The translations under genes and the position numbers were made by a program. Source: JAKPAM01 sp047601745 (GTDB taxonomy: Bacteria > Pseudomonadota > Gammaproteobacteria > Burkholderiales > Burkholderiaceae_E). Taken from it: 64,000 bases of DNA. Below the pieces are notes generated by a model that did no database searches, was not told the origin of the DNA, and saw nothing but the letters and a program-made list of their open reading frames with translations. The stretch spans positions 1,116,001 to 1,180,000 of the forward strand of contig JASGIS010000001.1 of the NCBI GenBank assembly GCA_047601745.1. The letters are read 5' to 3'. Of the stretch, positions 56,444 to 64,000 are shown one piece after another. Numbering within the stretch: the first letter of the stretch is position 1; each line of letters opens with the position of its first letter.

Positions 56444-57373
56444 TCACGAAAACGGACGGGCGAGATCCGGCCCGACGGCCGAAGCGAAGCGCATGGCCTC
56501 CTCGGCGACGAGGGTCGCGACGCCTTCGGCCGCGTCGCTGCTCGGGTCCTCGCGATAACTGACGACCAGACGCAGCGGCCCGAGATCGACGTCGGACCGG
56601 AGGGTGGCCAGCGTGCCGGCCTCCAGCTCGCCGTGGATCGCCGCCAGCGGCAGCGTGGCGATGCCGAAACCGGCGCGCACGAGGCGAACGATCGCAGCGA
56701 GCGAGCCGACGCAATGCACGGTCTTCGGGATCGCTCCCGCGCGACGGCAGGCTTCGAGCAGCGCCCGGTGCGGCTGCGAGCCGCGCGTCATCGTGACGAT
56801 GGGCCGCGAGACGATGTCGCCGATCGACAGCGGCTCCGCCGGATCCCGGCAATCCTCGGGCACGCCCACCCAGCCCATCGGCATCAGGCCGATCTCGCGG
56901 TTGCTGATGCCCTCGTGGAGCACCGGGTCGGTCTGGACCGCGATGTCGAGAAGCCCCCGCCTCAGGTCGTCGTGCAGCCGCAGCGTCGAATCGGCGGTGA
57001 GCTGGACCTCGAGGGCGGCGTGGCGGTCGCGCAGCGCGGCCAGGAAGTCGGTGAGCCACGTATGCACGACGGTCTCGACGACGCCGATGCGCAGCACGCC
57101 GGTCAATTCGCGGCTCGCATTCATGGCCGAGCGCATGTCGCGCCCGAGATCGAGCATGCGTTCCGCATAGCCGATCAGCAGGCGGCCCGAGGCGGTCAGC
57201 CGCAACTCGCGCGGATCGCGGAGGAAGAGTTTCTGGCCGAAGCTGTCCTCGAGCGTCGCGATGCGGCTCGATATCGCGGCCTGGGTCATGTTGAGGCGCT
57301 CCGCGGCCGCCCGGAAGCTGCCGAGCCGAACCACCCAGACGAAGGCCTCGAGGAAGCGCAGGTTCACGGCCAT
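56444..57373 (-). CDS. LysR-type transcriptional regulator
   Basis: A 309-residue LysR protein: HTH NLRFLEAFVWVVRLGSFRAA, then LNMTQAAISSRIATLE, and an effector domain with VGVPEDCRDPAEP. The start at MAVNLRF follows AGAAGAGG. It lies within the MFS/DUF2848/amidase group in the same direction, so it likely regulates them without a divergent promoter. Confidence 0.88.
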   Translation of the reverse strand: MAVNLRFLEAFVWVVRLGSFRAAAERLNMTQAAISSRIATLEDSFGQKLFLRDPRELRLTASGRLLIGYAERMLDLGRDMRSAMNASRELTGVLRIGVVETVVHTWLTDFLAALRDRHAALEVQLTADSTLRLHDDLRRGLLDIAVQTDPVLHEGISNREIGLMPMGWVGVPEDCRDPAEPLSIGDIVSRPIVTMTRGSQPHRALLEACRRAGAIPKTVHCVGSLAAIVRLVRAGFGIATLPLAAIHGELEAGTLATLRSDVDLGPLRLVVSYREDPSSDAAEGVATLVAEEAMRFASAVGPDLARPFS

Positions 57374-57523
57374 GACCTCTTCTGTCGGCACGGGTGGATC
57401 GGAAGGCCGGAAACAGGATAGCTCGATCAACAGGCATGTCCGAGAGAGGCCCCGGCCGAAGCGCCGGAACCGTCGGTGGGATCGCGGTCCCGGGTGCCCG
57501 GCCGGAATGACGCTTCGCGCCGC

Positions 57524-58204
57524 TTACGAGACGACCGGCAGCACCTCGATGTCATAAGCATGGCGCAGCGCACGGCCGAGGACCGGATCCTCCAGCTCCA
57601 TCTCGAAGCGGGTGCCGGTGCGGATGCCGCCGATGGCGCCGGGGGTACCGCAGAACATCGCGGTGCCGGGAGGCAGCGTGTCCGCGCCCGCAAGCCTGGC
57701 GATCAGGTCGCGCGGCGTCCTGAGGCTGGAGACGGCGCTCTCCTGGTAGAGCACCCGCGCGCCGTCGATGGTCGCGTACGAGCGCAGGATCAACTGGTCC
57801 CAATGCGGCTCCACCTCTTCGTAGCGCCAGAGCTGCGGGCCGACCGGCTTGCCGCAGAGCTGCTTGGAGAGCGCGATGCCGACCGCCTCCGCCTTGCGGT
57901 CGGTATGGTCGGAGCCGAGGCCGATCCACAGGCCGTCCGCGAACGAGACGACGACCGGCTCGACCTCGCCGGAGGAATCCGGCCCGAGCACGACGAAGCG
58001 CTCGGTCTGGGTCAGGATGGCGGCCGAGACCCGGTAATAGAGCGGCGTCGTCGAGGGACGCGGGATGCCGAGCGCCGCCAGTTCCTCGATATGGTGCTCG
58101 ATGGCGGCCGCGTCCCGGCCGGCCCAGCCGGCGATGATCAGGTTCTCGATCTCGACCGAAATCCGGTCACGGCCGGTCCTGGAAATGCGCTCGAAGGTCA
58201 ACAT
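57524..58204 (-). CDS. DUF2848-family protein
   Basis: A 226-residue cytoplasmic protein of the DUF2848 family, recognised by VVVSFADGLWIGLGSDHTDRK and PPGTAMFCGTPGAIGG. The latter recalls the fumarylacetoacetate-hydrolase-like fold. It lies 20 bp downstream of an MFS gene and just before a LysR and an amidase gene, a recurring combination in proteobacteria. The activity is unknown; a hydrolase acting on the imported compound is a reasonable inference. Confidence 0.82.
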   Translation of the reverse strand: MLTFERISRTGRDRISVEIENLIIAGWAGRDAAAIEHHIEELAALGIPRPSTTPLYYRVSAAILTQTERFVVLGPDSSGEVEPVVVSFADGLWIGLGSDHTDRKAEAVGIALSKQLCGKPVGPQLWRYEEVEPHWDQLILRSYATIDGARVLYQESAVSSLRTPRDLIARLAGADTLPPGTAMFCGTPGAIGGIRTGTRFEMELEDPVLGRALRHAYDIEVLPVVS

Positions 58205-58223
58205 GGGTTTGCTCGTTGAGGTG

Positions 58224-59549
58224 TCAGTGGGCAGCGGCCGAAGTGGCGGCCCTGGCCGGGACGGCGATCTTGCCGACGCTGAGAAGCAGGATCGCCGCCA
58301 GCAGCTCGAAGCCGGCGACCACGTACAGGCCGGAGGTGGACGATCCGGTGATCTGGGTCGAGACCCCGATCGTATAGGGCGCCACGAAGCCGGCGAGGTT
58401 GCCGATCGAGTTGATCACCGCGATGCCGCCCGCCGCGGCCGTGCCGGTCAGGAAGGTCTGCGGCATCGCCCAGAAGACCGGGAAGGCCGCCAGGATGCCG
58501 ACGGCCGCGACCGTCAGGGCGATCAGCGCCGCCGTGGCGTTACCGATCAGCGCGCCCGTCGCCGCGAGGCCGACGGCCGCGATCAGCGCGGCGATCGCGC
58601 AGTGGTAGCGCACCTCGCCGGTCTTGTCCGAATGGTTGCCGTTCCACACCATGGCGATGGTTCCGGCGATGAACGGAATCGCGGCGATCAGTCCGATGGT
58701 GAAGTTACCCTGGATGCCGATCTCCTTGATGATCGACGGGGTCCAGAACGCGATCGTCGCGTTGCCGCTGACGATGCAGAAATAGAGCAGCGTGCAGAGC
58801 CAGACCTTCGGATCGGTGAGGGCGGCCTTGAAATCGTGCTCCTTGGACTGCGCCTTCGCCTCGCCCTCGAGCCGGGTCATCATGGCCTGCGCCATCTCGG
58901 GGCTGAGCCAGGAGGCGTTCTTCGGACGGTCGGGCAGGAAGGCGAGGACCGCGAGGCCCGCGAGCACCGAGGGAATACCTTCCAGGATGAACAGCCATTG
59001 CCAGTTGGCATGGCCGCCGACGCCGCCCATCGAACTCATGATCCAGCCGGCCAGCGGGCCGCCGACGACGCCCGCGATGGCGAACGAGGTCATGAACAGG
59101 CCGTTGATCTGCGAGCGCTTCTCGGCCGGAAACCAATAGGTGAGGTAGAGCACGACGCCGGGGAAGAAGCCGGCCTCGAAGACGCCCAGCAGGAAGCGCA
59201 GCAGGTAGAACGCCCACTCGGACTGCACCCAGGCCATGATGATCGAGGTGATGCCCCACAGGATCGTGATGCGGGCGAGCGTTCTCTTGGCGCCGATCTT
59301 CTCGAGCAGCAGGTTGCTCGGCACCTCGAACAGGAAATAGCCGATGAAGAAGATGCCCGCGCCGATGCCGTAGACCGTCTCCGAGAATTTGAGATCGGAC
59401 AGCATCGACAGCTTGGCGAAGCCGACGTTGACCCGGTCGATCCAGGCGAGAACGAAGAGAAAGACCAGGAACGGGATCAAGCGTACGGCTGCGCGCCGGT
59501 AGCCTTCCTGGAGCAGAGAGGCCTCTCCGGCCGTCGTTTCGATCGTCAT
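58224..59549 (-). CDS. MFS transporter, anion:cation symporter (phthalate/tartrate permease-like) family
   Basis: A 441-residue, 12-helix transporter. Typical segments are FLVFLFVLAWIDRVNVGFAK in helix 1, then GIFFIGYFLFEVPSNLLLEK, and LRFLLGVFEAGFFPGVVLYL. These match the ACS family that imports organic anions such as phthalate, tartrate and glucarate. It is first in the operon followed by DUF2848, LysR and amidase genes, so it should import their substrate. AAGGAAAGG is the ribosome binding site. Confidence 0.9.
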   Translation of the reverse strand: MTIETTAGEASLLQEGYRRAAVRLIPFLVFLFVLAWIDRVNVGFAKLSMLSDLKFSETVYGIGAGIFFIGYFLFEVPSNLLLEKIGAKRTLARITILWGITSIIMAWVQSEWAFYLLRFLLGVFEAGFFPGVVLYLTYWFPAEKRSQINGLFMTSFAIAGVVGGPLAGWIMSSMGGVGGHANWQWLFILEGIPSVLAGLAVLAFLPDRPKNASWLSPEMAQAMMTRLEGEAKAQSKEHDFKAALTDPKVWLCTLLYFCIVSGNATIAFWTPSIIKEIGIQGNFTIGLIAAIPFIAGTIAMVWNGNHSDKTGEVRYHCAIAALIAAVGLAATGALIGNATAALIALTVAAVGILAAFPVFWAMPQTFLTGTAAAGGIAVINSIGNLAGFVAPYTIGVSTQITGSSTSGLYVVAGFELLAAILLLSVGKIAVPARAATSAAAH

Positions 59550-59913
59550 TTTTCCACCTTTCCTTGAGGGAGGCTCGCGCCCTCGTTCGCCCCGAAGAGG
59601 TGCGGCTGCGTGCTCGCTTCTCGACAGTGGACCAGCCCATGCTCGAAACGTGCCCGGCCATCTTTATAGCGGAGCGCCCACGGCCTGCCGAACGGATTAT
59701 TTCGATCGCGCCCGACAAGTTTTTCTTGGTCTGTCCCCCCGGAGCCTCCGGCGGAAAACTCGTATCGAGACGGACGCGGGCCGCAGCAGACGGGATCCGG
59801 CCGGTGTCGCTAAGCCCTCTTCCATCCCGGACGTCTTCCGGGCAAGAATGGCAGCTTGTCCGCAATACCGACGCCGTGCTGGCACGGCCGTCACAGCAAC
59901 GAGGAGATGAGCG
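59550..59913. other. divergent intergenic region
   Basis: This 364-bp interval between the MFS operon and the dienelactone hydrolase gene should hold both promoters. It includes an AT-rich patch near 59694-59730 and no frame with recognisable homology. No operator palindrome stands out. Confidence 0.5.
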
Positions 59914-60579
59914 ATGGGACAGAAGATCGAATTCGGCCGGCCCGACGGCGGCCGTTGCAGCGGCTACTACGCCGAGGCCGGCCAAGGCCGTCCGTCGGTG
60001 ATCGTGATCCAGGAATGGTGGGGCCTGAACGACCAGATCTGCGGCGTGGCCGACCGCTTCGCGCGCGCCGGCTACAACGCGCTGGCACCCGATCTGTACA
60101 AGGGCCGCGTCACCGGTGAGCCCGACGAGGCCAACCATCTGATGAGCGGTCTCGACTTCCCCGGCGCGACCCATCAGGACATCCGCGGTGCGGCGACGCA
60201 TCTGGCCGCGTCGGGCTCGAAGGTGGGCGTGATGGGCTTCTGCATGGGCGGCGCGTTGACGATCGCCGCCGCGGTCCACGTGCCCGAGGTCTCGGCCGCG
60301 GTCTGCTTCTACGGTATCCCGCCCGCCGAGCTCGCCGATCCGGTGGACATCAAGATTCCGTTCCAGGCGCACTTCGCCAACCAGGACGATTGGTGCACGC
60401 CTGCCGCGGCCGACGCGCTGGAGAAGGCGATGAAGGGCGCCGGCCTCGCTCCCGAGATCTACCGCTACGACGCCGCTCACGGCTTCTTCAACGAGCGCCG
60501 CGGCGACGTCTACAACGCCAGCCTCGCCGATCAGGCCTGGCAGCGGATGCAGGCCTTCCTGCAACGCCACCTGGGTTGA
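59914..60579 (+). CDS. dienelactone hydrolase family protein
   Basis: A 221-residue alpha/beta hydrolase of the DLH type, with the Cys nucleophile in VGVMGFCMGGALTIA, Asp in ANQDDWCTP and His in DAAHGFFNE. IQEWWGLNDQICGVADRFAR is the characteristic N-terminal segment. DLHs open dienelactones in the chlorocatechol route, but many have other esters as substrates. The gene is preceded by GAGGAGATGAGCG. Confidence 0.88.
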   Translation: MGQKIEFGRPDGGRCSGYYAEAGQGRPSVIVIQEWWGLNDQICGVADRFARAGYNALAPDLYKGRVTGEPDEANHLMSGLDFPGATHQDIRGAATHLAASGSKVGVMGFCMGGALTIAAAVHVPEVSAAVCFYGIPPAELADPVDIKIPFQAHFANQDDWCTPAAADALEKAMKGAGLAPEIYRYDAAHGFFNERRGDVYNASLADQAWQRMQAFLQRHLG

Positions 60580-60604
60580 GCAACTCCGACGAATCGAACC
60601 GACC

Positions 60605-61336
60605 TCAGCCGAACACCCAGCCGTAGAGCAGCGGCATCAGCAACGAGGCGATGACGACCTGCACGCCGAGCGCGAGGCCGGCGAAGGCGCCGGCTCCGCC
60701 GTCGACCTGCAGGGCGCGGGCCGCGCCGATGCCATGCGAGACGGTGCCCAGCGCGAAGCCCCGGTCGATGTAGCCGTCGGCATCGGTGCGCAGGCCCATC
60801 AGGTCGAACAGGTACTTGCCGCTCAATGCGCCGGTCAGGCCGGTGATGACGGCGAACACCGCCGCCAGTGCCGGCACGCCACCGATGCGATCGGCCACGC
60901 CCATCGCCACCGGCGCCGTCACCGACTTCGGCGCCAGTGACCGGACCACATCGTCCGGCAGCCCGACGGCCATGCCGAGCACGACGCCGCAGACGCTGGC
61001 CACCGCGCCGCCGGCCAGCGAGGCCAGCAGCAGCCGGCGCCAGCGCGCCAGCAACTCCGCTCGGCGCAACCACAACGGCCAGGCCAGCGCCACCACCGCC
61101 GGCCCCAGCAGGAAGTGGATGAACTGGGCACCCGCGAAATAAGTCTGGTAGCTGACTCCCGACACGGACAGGCCGCCGCCGAGAATGATGATGCTGAGCA
61201 GTACGGGATTCGCCCAGGGTGCCTGGCCCACTCGCAGGTAGATCGCCTGGGCGACGAGGTAGACGGTGAGGGTCGCGGTCAGCCCGAACAGCGGTGTTGC
61301 CGACAGATAGACCCACAGCTCGACGAAATCAGCCAT
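60605..61336 (-). CDS. lrgB: LrgB/CidB-family membrane protein
   Basis: A 243-residue membrane protein with about eight helices. The family core VVRSLAPKSVTAPVAMGVAD, then the GGVPALAAVFAVITGLTGAL segment and GTVSHGIGAARAL, is intact. LrgB acts with LrgA in holin/antiholin-like control of cell lysis or in transport of glycolate/pyruvate-type metabolites. Its ATG lies inside the end of the lrgA gene (8-bp overlap). Confidence 0.88.
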   Translation of the reverse strand: MADFVELWVYLSATPLFGLTATLTVYLVAQAIYLRVGQAPWANPVLLSIIILGGGLSVSGVSYQTYFAGAQFIHFLLGPAVVALAWPLWLRRAELLARWRRLLLASLAGGAVASVCGVVLGMAVGLPDDVVRSLAPKSVTAPVAMGVADRIGGVPALAAVFAVITGLTGALSGKYLFDLMGLRTDADGYIDRGFALGTVSHGIGAARALQVDGGAGAFAGLALGVQVVIASLLMPLLYGWVFG

Positions 61337-61781
61337 GACGGCGCTCCGCGCCGGAAGACGCCGTCGCCGACGGCTTCATCGACGGGGCCGGCGGGTCGCT
61401 TCGCTTGAGCACCCAAGCCGCGGTGATGAGGCCGGCCCAGGTCGACAGCACGATGACCAGCAGCATCCTCACCCCGAAATGGCTGATCAGCTCGAGATGG
61501 CTCATGACGCCGACGCCGACCGGCACGAAGAGCAGCGACAGGTGGCGCAGCAGGAAATCGGCGCAAAGGGCCACGGGTTCGCGGACGCCGCGCAACGCCA
61601 ACGCGGGTATCAGCATCAGCATGCCGACGACGGGGCCGGGGAAAGGCAGATGCAGTCCTCGCGCCAGTCCCTCGCCGCAGACCTGCATCGCCAGCAGGAC
61701 GGCCAGGCCACGAAGCGGGTCGGCGGCGGGCACCGATGTCCTCGAAGACGAAGTCGTTGAAACAGGAGTCGGAGCGGGCAT
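61329..61781 (-). CDS. lrgA: LrgA/CidA-family membrane protein
   Basis: A 150-residue protein with four hydrophobic segments; the core GEGLARGLHLPFPGPVVGML and SLLFVPVGVGVMSHLELI are LrgA hallmarks. The N-terminus is uncertain: the ATG at 61781 is used, but in-frame ATGs at 61901 and 61922 exist. A Ser/Thr-rich tail precedes the first helix. It forms an operon with lrgB. Confidence 0.82.
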   Translation of the reverse strand: MPAPTPVSTTSSSRTSVPAADPLRGLAVLLAMQVCGEGLARGLHLPFPGPVVGMLMLIPALALRGVREPVALCADFLLRHLSLLFVPVGVGVMSHLELISHFGVRMLLVIVLSTWAGLITAAWVLKRSDPPAPSMKPSATASSGAERRHG

Positions 61782-61989
61782 TTCGTTCGGCTTGGGGCTC
61801 GGTCCGTCGACGGCGATCGTACGCTTGCGCAGGATCGGGCCGAGGAGCGTGGAATGAATTCGGACCGGGACCGAAGCACACCGTCCGGACGTGTTTTTCA
61901 TCGTAGCAGGCCGGTTCGTCATGTCGACCCGGACCTTGTCATCGCCCTGTCACCCGGCTCCCCTACGGTCGTCGAAAACGAGGCCCCCG

Positions 61990-63465
61990 ATGCAAGAATG
62001 CGACCTTCCGCAACTCCTTGACGATCTCACCGCCCTGCGCGAAGCCGTGCATGCCGACGCCAGGCACGCCATCGAACGCTGGTCGGGCTGGATCGATCGG
62101 CCGGCGTTCGCGCCCAGCGCGGTGAACTTCGCGCACTATCTGGCGCTTCGGCGTCATGACGTGCGCGGCCTGCAGCGCGATCTGATGGCGTTCGGCCTGT
62201 CGTCGCTGGGGCGTGCCGAAAGCCGGGTGCTGCCGACGCTCGACGCGGTGCTGCGCCTGCTGCGGATCCTGAACGGCCGGGAGGCGGCCGCGCCGAAGGT
62301 GGACCAGGCCTTCTTCGCGGGCGGACAGCGCATCGCGGCGCGAACCGCCGAACTGCTCGGACCGCGCTCCGATGACGGCCCCGTGCACCTGATGGTGACG
62401 CTGCCCTCGGAGGCGGCCGACGATGCCGGCTTCCTGCTTCGGCTCGCCGAACTCGGTGTCGAGGCGGTCCGGATCAATTGCGCGCATGACGACGCCGATG
62501 CATGGCTGCGGATGATCGCTCACGTCGGGCAGGCCGGCGAGAAGACCGGCCGACGGATGAAGATCATGATGGACCTGGCCGGCCCGAAGATCCGGACCGG
62601 CGGCCTTCGCGAAGGCCAGCATAGAAAGCGGGTCGGCATCGGCGAGCGGCTGGCGATCACGCTGCCCGATCGGCTCGGAGCGCCCGATGACGGGCTGCCG
62701 GCGATCGAGTGCACGTTGCCCGAGGCACTGCTGGCCGCCGAGGTCGGGCAGCGGATCTTCGTCGACGACGGCAAGCTCGACACCCGCATCGAGCAACGCG
62801 AACCCTGGGGCGTCGTGGTCCGGGTCGTCGCCGGTCCCGAAGAAAAGGGCTACAAGCTCAAGCCCGAGAAAGGCATCAATTTTCCCGAGACCGATTTCTC
62901 GGTGCCGGCGCTCACCAGCGACGACCGGGAGGCCTTGCGCTTCGTCGCCCGCCATGCCGACGGCGTGGAGTTCTCGTTCGTCCAGCACGAATCGGACGTG
63001 GCGATGCTCCAGGACGCGTTGGCGAACGAGCGCCCGGACGATTGGCAGTCGCTGGGCCTGGTGCTGAAGATCGAGACGGCGAAGGCCGTCCGGAATCTGC
63101 CCGACATGCTGGTGCGCGCGGCCGGCCGGCAGCCGACCGGCATCATGATCGCCCGCGGCGACCTCGCCGTGGAGATCGGCTTCGCGCGGCTGGCCGAGAT
63201 GCAGGAGGAGATCCTGTGGCTGGGCGAAGCGGCGCAGGTGCCGGTGATCTGGGCGACCCAGGTGCTGGAGAACTATCTGCGCAAGGGCGTGCCGTCGCGC
63301 GGCGAGATGACCGATGCGGCGATGGCCGTGCGGGCCGAATGCGTGATGCTGAACAAGGGCCCTTATCTGCTCGAGGCCATCGCCGAACTGGATCGGCTAT
63401 GGCATCGCATGGGCGAACACATGCATAAGAAGACACCGCAGTTGCGGCCGCTCAGGACCTGGTAA
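61990..63465 (+). CDS. atypical pyruvate-kinase-like protein, without C-terminal domain
   Basis: A 491-residue protein with an N-terminal extension of about 120 residues and then a TIM-barrel pyruvate kinase core. Corresponding motifs are VEAVRINCAHDDADAW, IMMDLAGPKIRTG, RIFVDDGKL, LVLKIETAKA, IMIARGDLAVEIG, and PVIWATQVLENYLRKG with TDAAMAVRAECVMLNKGPY. The catalytic Lys of KIET and the metal-binding residues are kept. The usual SGETAKG and the C-terminal allosteric domain are replaced by LNKGPYLLEAIAEL and a short tail. It may convert phosphoenolpyruvate or a relative. GAGG precedes the ATG. Confidence 0.82.
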   Translation: MQECDLPQLLDDLTALREAVHADARHAIERWSGWIDRPAFAPSAVNFAHYLALRRHDVRGLQRDLMAFGLSSLGRAESRVLPTLDAVLRLLRILNGREAAAPKVDQAFFAGGQRIAARTAELLGPRSDDGPVHLMVTLPSEAADDAGFLLRLAELGVEAVRINCAHDDADAWLRMIAHVGQAGEKTGRRMKIMMDLAGPKIRTGGLREGQHRKRVGIGERLAITLPDRLGAPDDGLPAIECTLPEALLAAEVGQRIFVDDGKLDTRIEQREPWGVVVRVVAGPEEKGYKLKPEKGINFPETDFSVPALTSDDREALRFVARHADGVEFSFVQHESDVAMLQDALANERPDDWQSLGLVLKIETAKAVRNLPDMLVRAAGRQPTGIMIARGDLAVEIGFARLAEMQEEILWLGEAAQVPVIWATQVLENYLRKGVPSRGEMTDAAMAVRAECVMLNKGPYLLEAIAELDRLWHRMGEHMHKKTPQLRPLRTW

Positions 63466-63574
63466 GGTCCGGCGTGGCGCGCCGCCCGGATCGCGCGCGT
63501 TCGAGCCCGGGCAACACCGCCGGATGACGCTTGCTGATGGCGATCAGGATGCTGGTGTCGAGCAACCAGACCAT
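63452..63574 (-). pseudogene. PIN-domain (VapC-like) gene, 3'-truncated
   Basis: A 40-codon frame starts MVWLLDTSILIAISKRHPAV, the N-terminus of VapC-type PIN toxins with the first catalytic Asp, and then changes to an Arg-rich tail and a stop inside the pyruvate-kinase-like gene. About 90 residues of a normal PIN domain, including the other acidic residues, are absent. On its 5' side (63586-63715) the minus strand has an open frame ending ESGVALDDVRID with a stop, perhaps the end of an antitoxin, but this is uncertain. Confidence 0.6.
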
Positions 63575-63718
63575 GGTGCCCAACGTCAGTCGATGCGCAC
63601 GTCGTCGAGCGCGACGCCGGATTCGGCGACCGGATGGTGGGCGGCCCGACGGTAGTAAGATCGGGCCCGGACGCCACTCTTCCAGTCGCGCAGCCGTGCC
63701 TCTGATTCCGCCCGCCCC

Positions 63719-64000
63719 TTGATCTGGATCCTCGCCTACCTGACCACCGGTGCGATGGTGGGATTTCTCGCCGGCCTGCTCGGCATCGGCGGCGGGATGA
63801 CGCTGGTCCCGATCCTGGCGGCCATGTTCACCGCCCAGCACTTCGCGCCCGAGCATGCGGTGCATCTGGCGCTCGGCACCGGCATGGCATCGATCATCTT
63901 CACGTCGAGCGCGAGCGTTCGCGAACATCATCGCCACGGCGCGGTGGACTGGAGCATCGTCCGGCGAATGGCGCCCGGCATGCTGACCGGCAGCCTGCTG
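63719..64000 (+). CDS. TauE/SafE-family sulfite exporter, 3' end outside the window
   Basis: The N-terminal 94 residues of an integral membrane protein: ILAYLTTGAMVGFLAGLLG, then IGGGMTLVPIL, which is the TauE/SafE signature, followed by HLALGTGMASIIFTSSASVR. The TTG at 63719 is the best start in frame, with no strong ribosome binding site; upstream codons are open but have no ATG. The family exports sulfite, sulfoacetate and related anions. The rest lies beyond the window. Confidence 0.75.
   Translation, partial: MIWILAYLTTGAMVGFLAGLLGIGGGMTLVPILAAMFTAQHFAPEHAVHLALGTGMASIIFTSSASVREHHRHGAVDWSIVRRMAPGMLTGSLL

Noticed and set aside
59564..60001. Open frame before and into the dienelactone hydrolase gene
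   Set aside because: Low-complexity, no motif, and it overlaps the well-supported dienelactone hydrolase start in another frame.
63586..63720. Antitoxin gene preceding the truncated PIN gene
   Set aside because: The frame ends plausibly but has no recognisable ribbon-helix-helix or AbrB motif and runs antisense into the TauE gene start; kept only as a remark.

Overview
The window is GC-rich (roughly 65-70 %), densely coded, and has gene families typical of Burkholderiales (Betaproteobacteria). These include two Bug/TctC-type tricarboxylate-binding proteins, several LivK-type periplasmic binding proteins without a linked permease, a YbiB-type protein, a DUF2917/LysR pair, cobalamin-dependent MetH, and an amidase/DUF2848/MFS cassette. 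No rRNA, tRNA, CRISPR array, phage or intact insertion sequence was recognised. The assignment to an order is an inference from gene content; no species is claimed.

Layout. 0-11 kb: the end of a PhoD-like phosphatase, two tandemly duplicated ABC binding proteins, a TetR/hydrolase/HAD group divergent from a PaaI thioesterase across a palindromic operator, and metH. 11-19 kb: a cyclase-family hydrolase, a BaiN-type flavoprotein, a membrane diguanylate cyclase, YbiB, CbiX, and a two-gene operon joining a YbdK carboxylate-amine ligase to a CPA2-type antiporter. 19-26 kb: a compact + strand run (ABC ATPase, permease, binding protein, Ldh-type dehydrogenase, acyl-CoA thioesterase, zwf, pgl) with repeated ATGA stop/start overlaps.

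25.9-32.4 kb is accessory in character. It holds a Fic protein, a guanidine-exporter gene behind a guanidine-II-like leader, an IS630-type transposase remnant fused against a repeat-containing HNH endonuclease gene, a parD gene with a frameshifted and truncated parE, a CBS protein, and a TetR/quinone-reductase pair with its operator. 32.6-39.1 kb: LysR, a split chromate transporter, and a complete FecI/FecR/TonB-receptor iron-signalling cassette behind a Fur-box-like site. 39-47.6 kb: Bug receptors, an SCP2-type thiolase, an acyl-CoA dehydrogenase relic, DUF2917 with LysR, an OmpA-domain protein, an epoxide-hydrolase-like protein and a fosmidomycin-resistance-type MFS pump.

47.7-54 kb carries two complete PIN-domain toxin-antitoxin pairs, each with a palindromic operator. 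Between them lie an acyl-CoA ligase/LivK operon, a PagP-like outer-membrane protein, a decayed second copy of the guanidine leader plus exporter, and a TetR gene. 54-60.6 kb: an enoyl-CoA hydratase, a four-gene MFS/DUF2848/LysR/amidase group and a dienelactone hydrolase. 60.6-64 kb: LrgA/LrgB, a shortened and divergent pyruvate-kinase-like protein, a truncated PIN gene and the start of a TauE/SafE transporter.

The strongest unusual signals are the guanidine-II-like switch with a visible Shine-Dalgarno-sequestering stem and its decayed paralogue 25 kb away, the repeat-flanked PIN module inserted beside an acyl-CoA ligase, the YbdK-antiporter coupling, and the atypical pyruvate-kinase-like protein.
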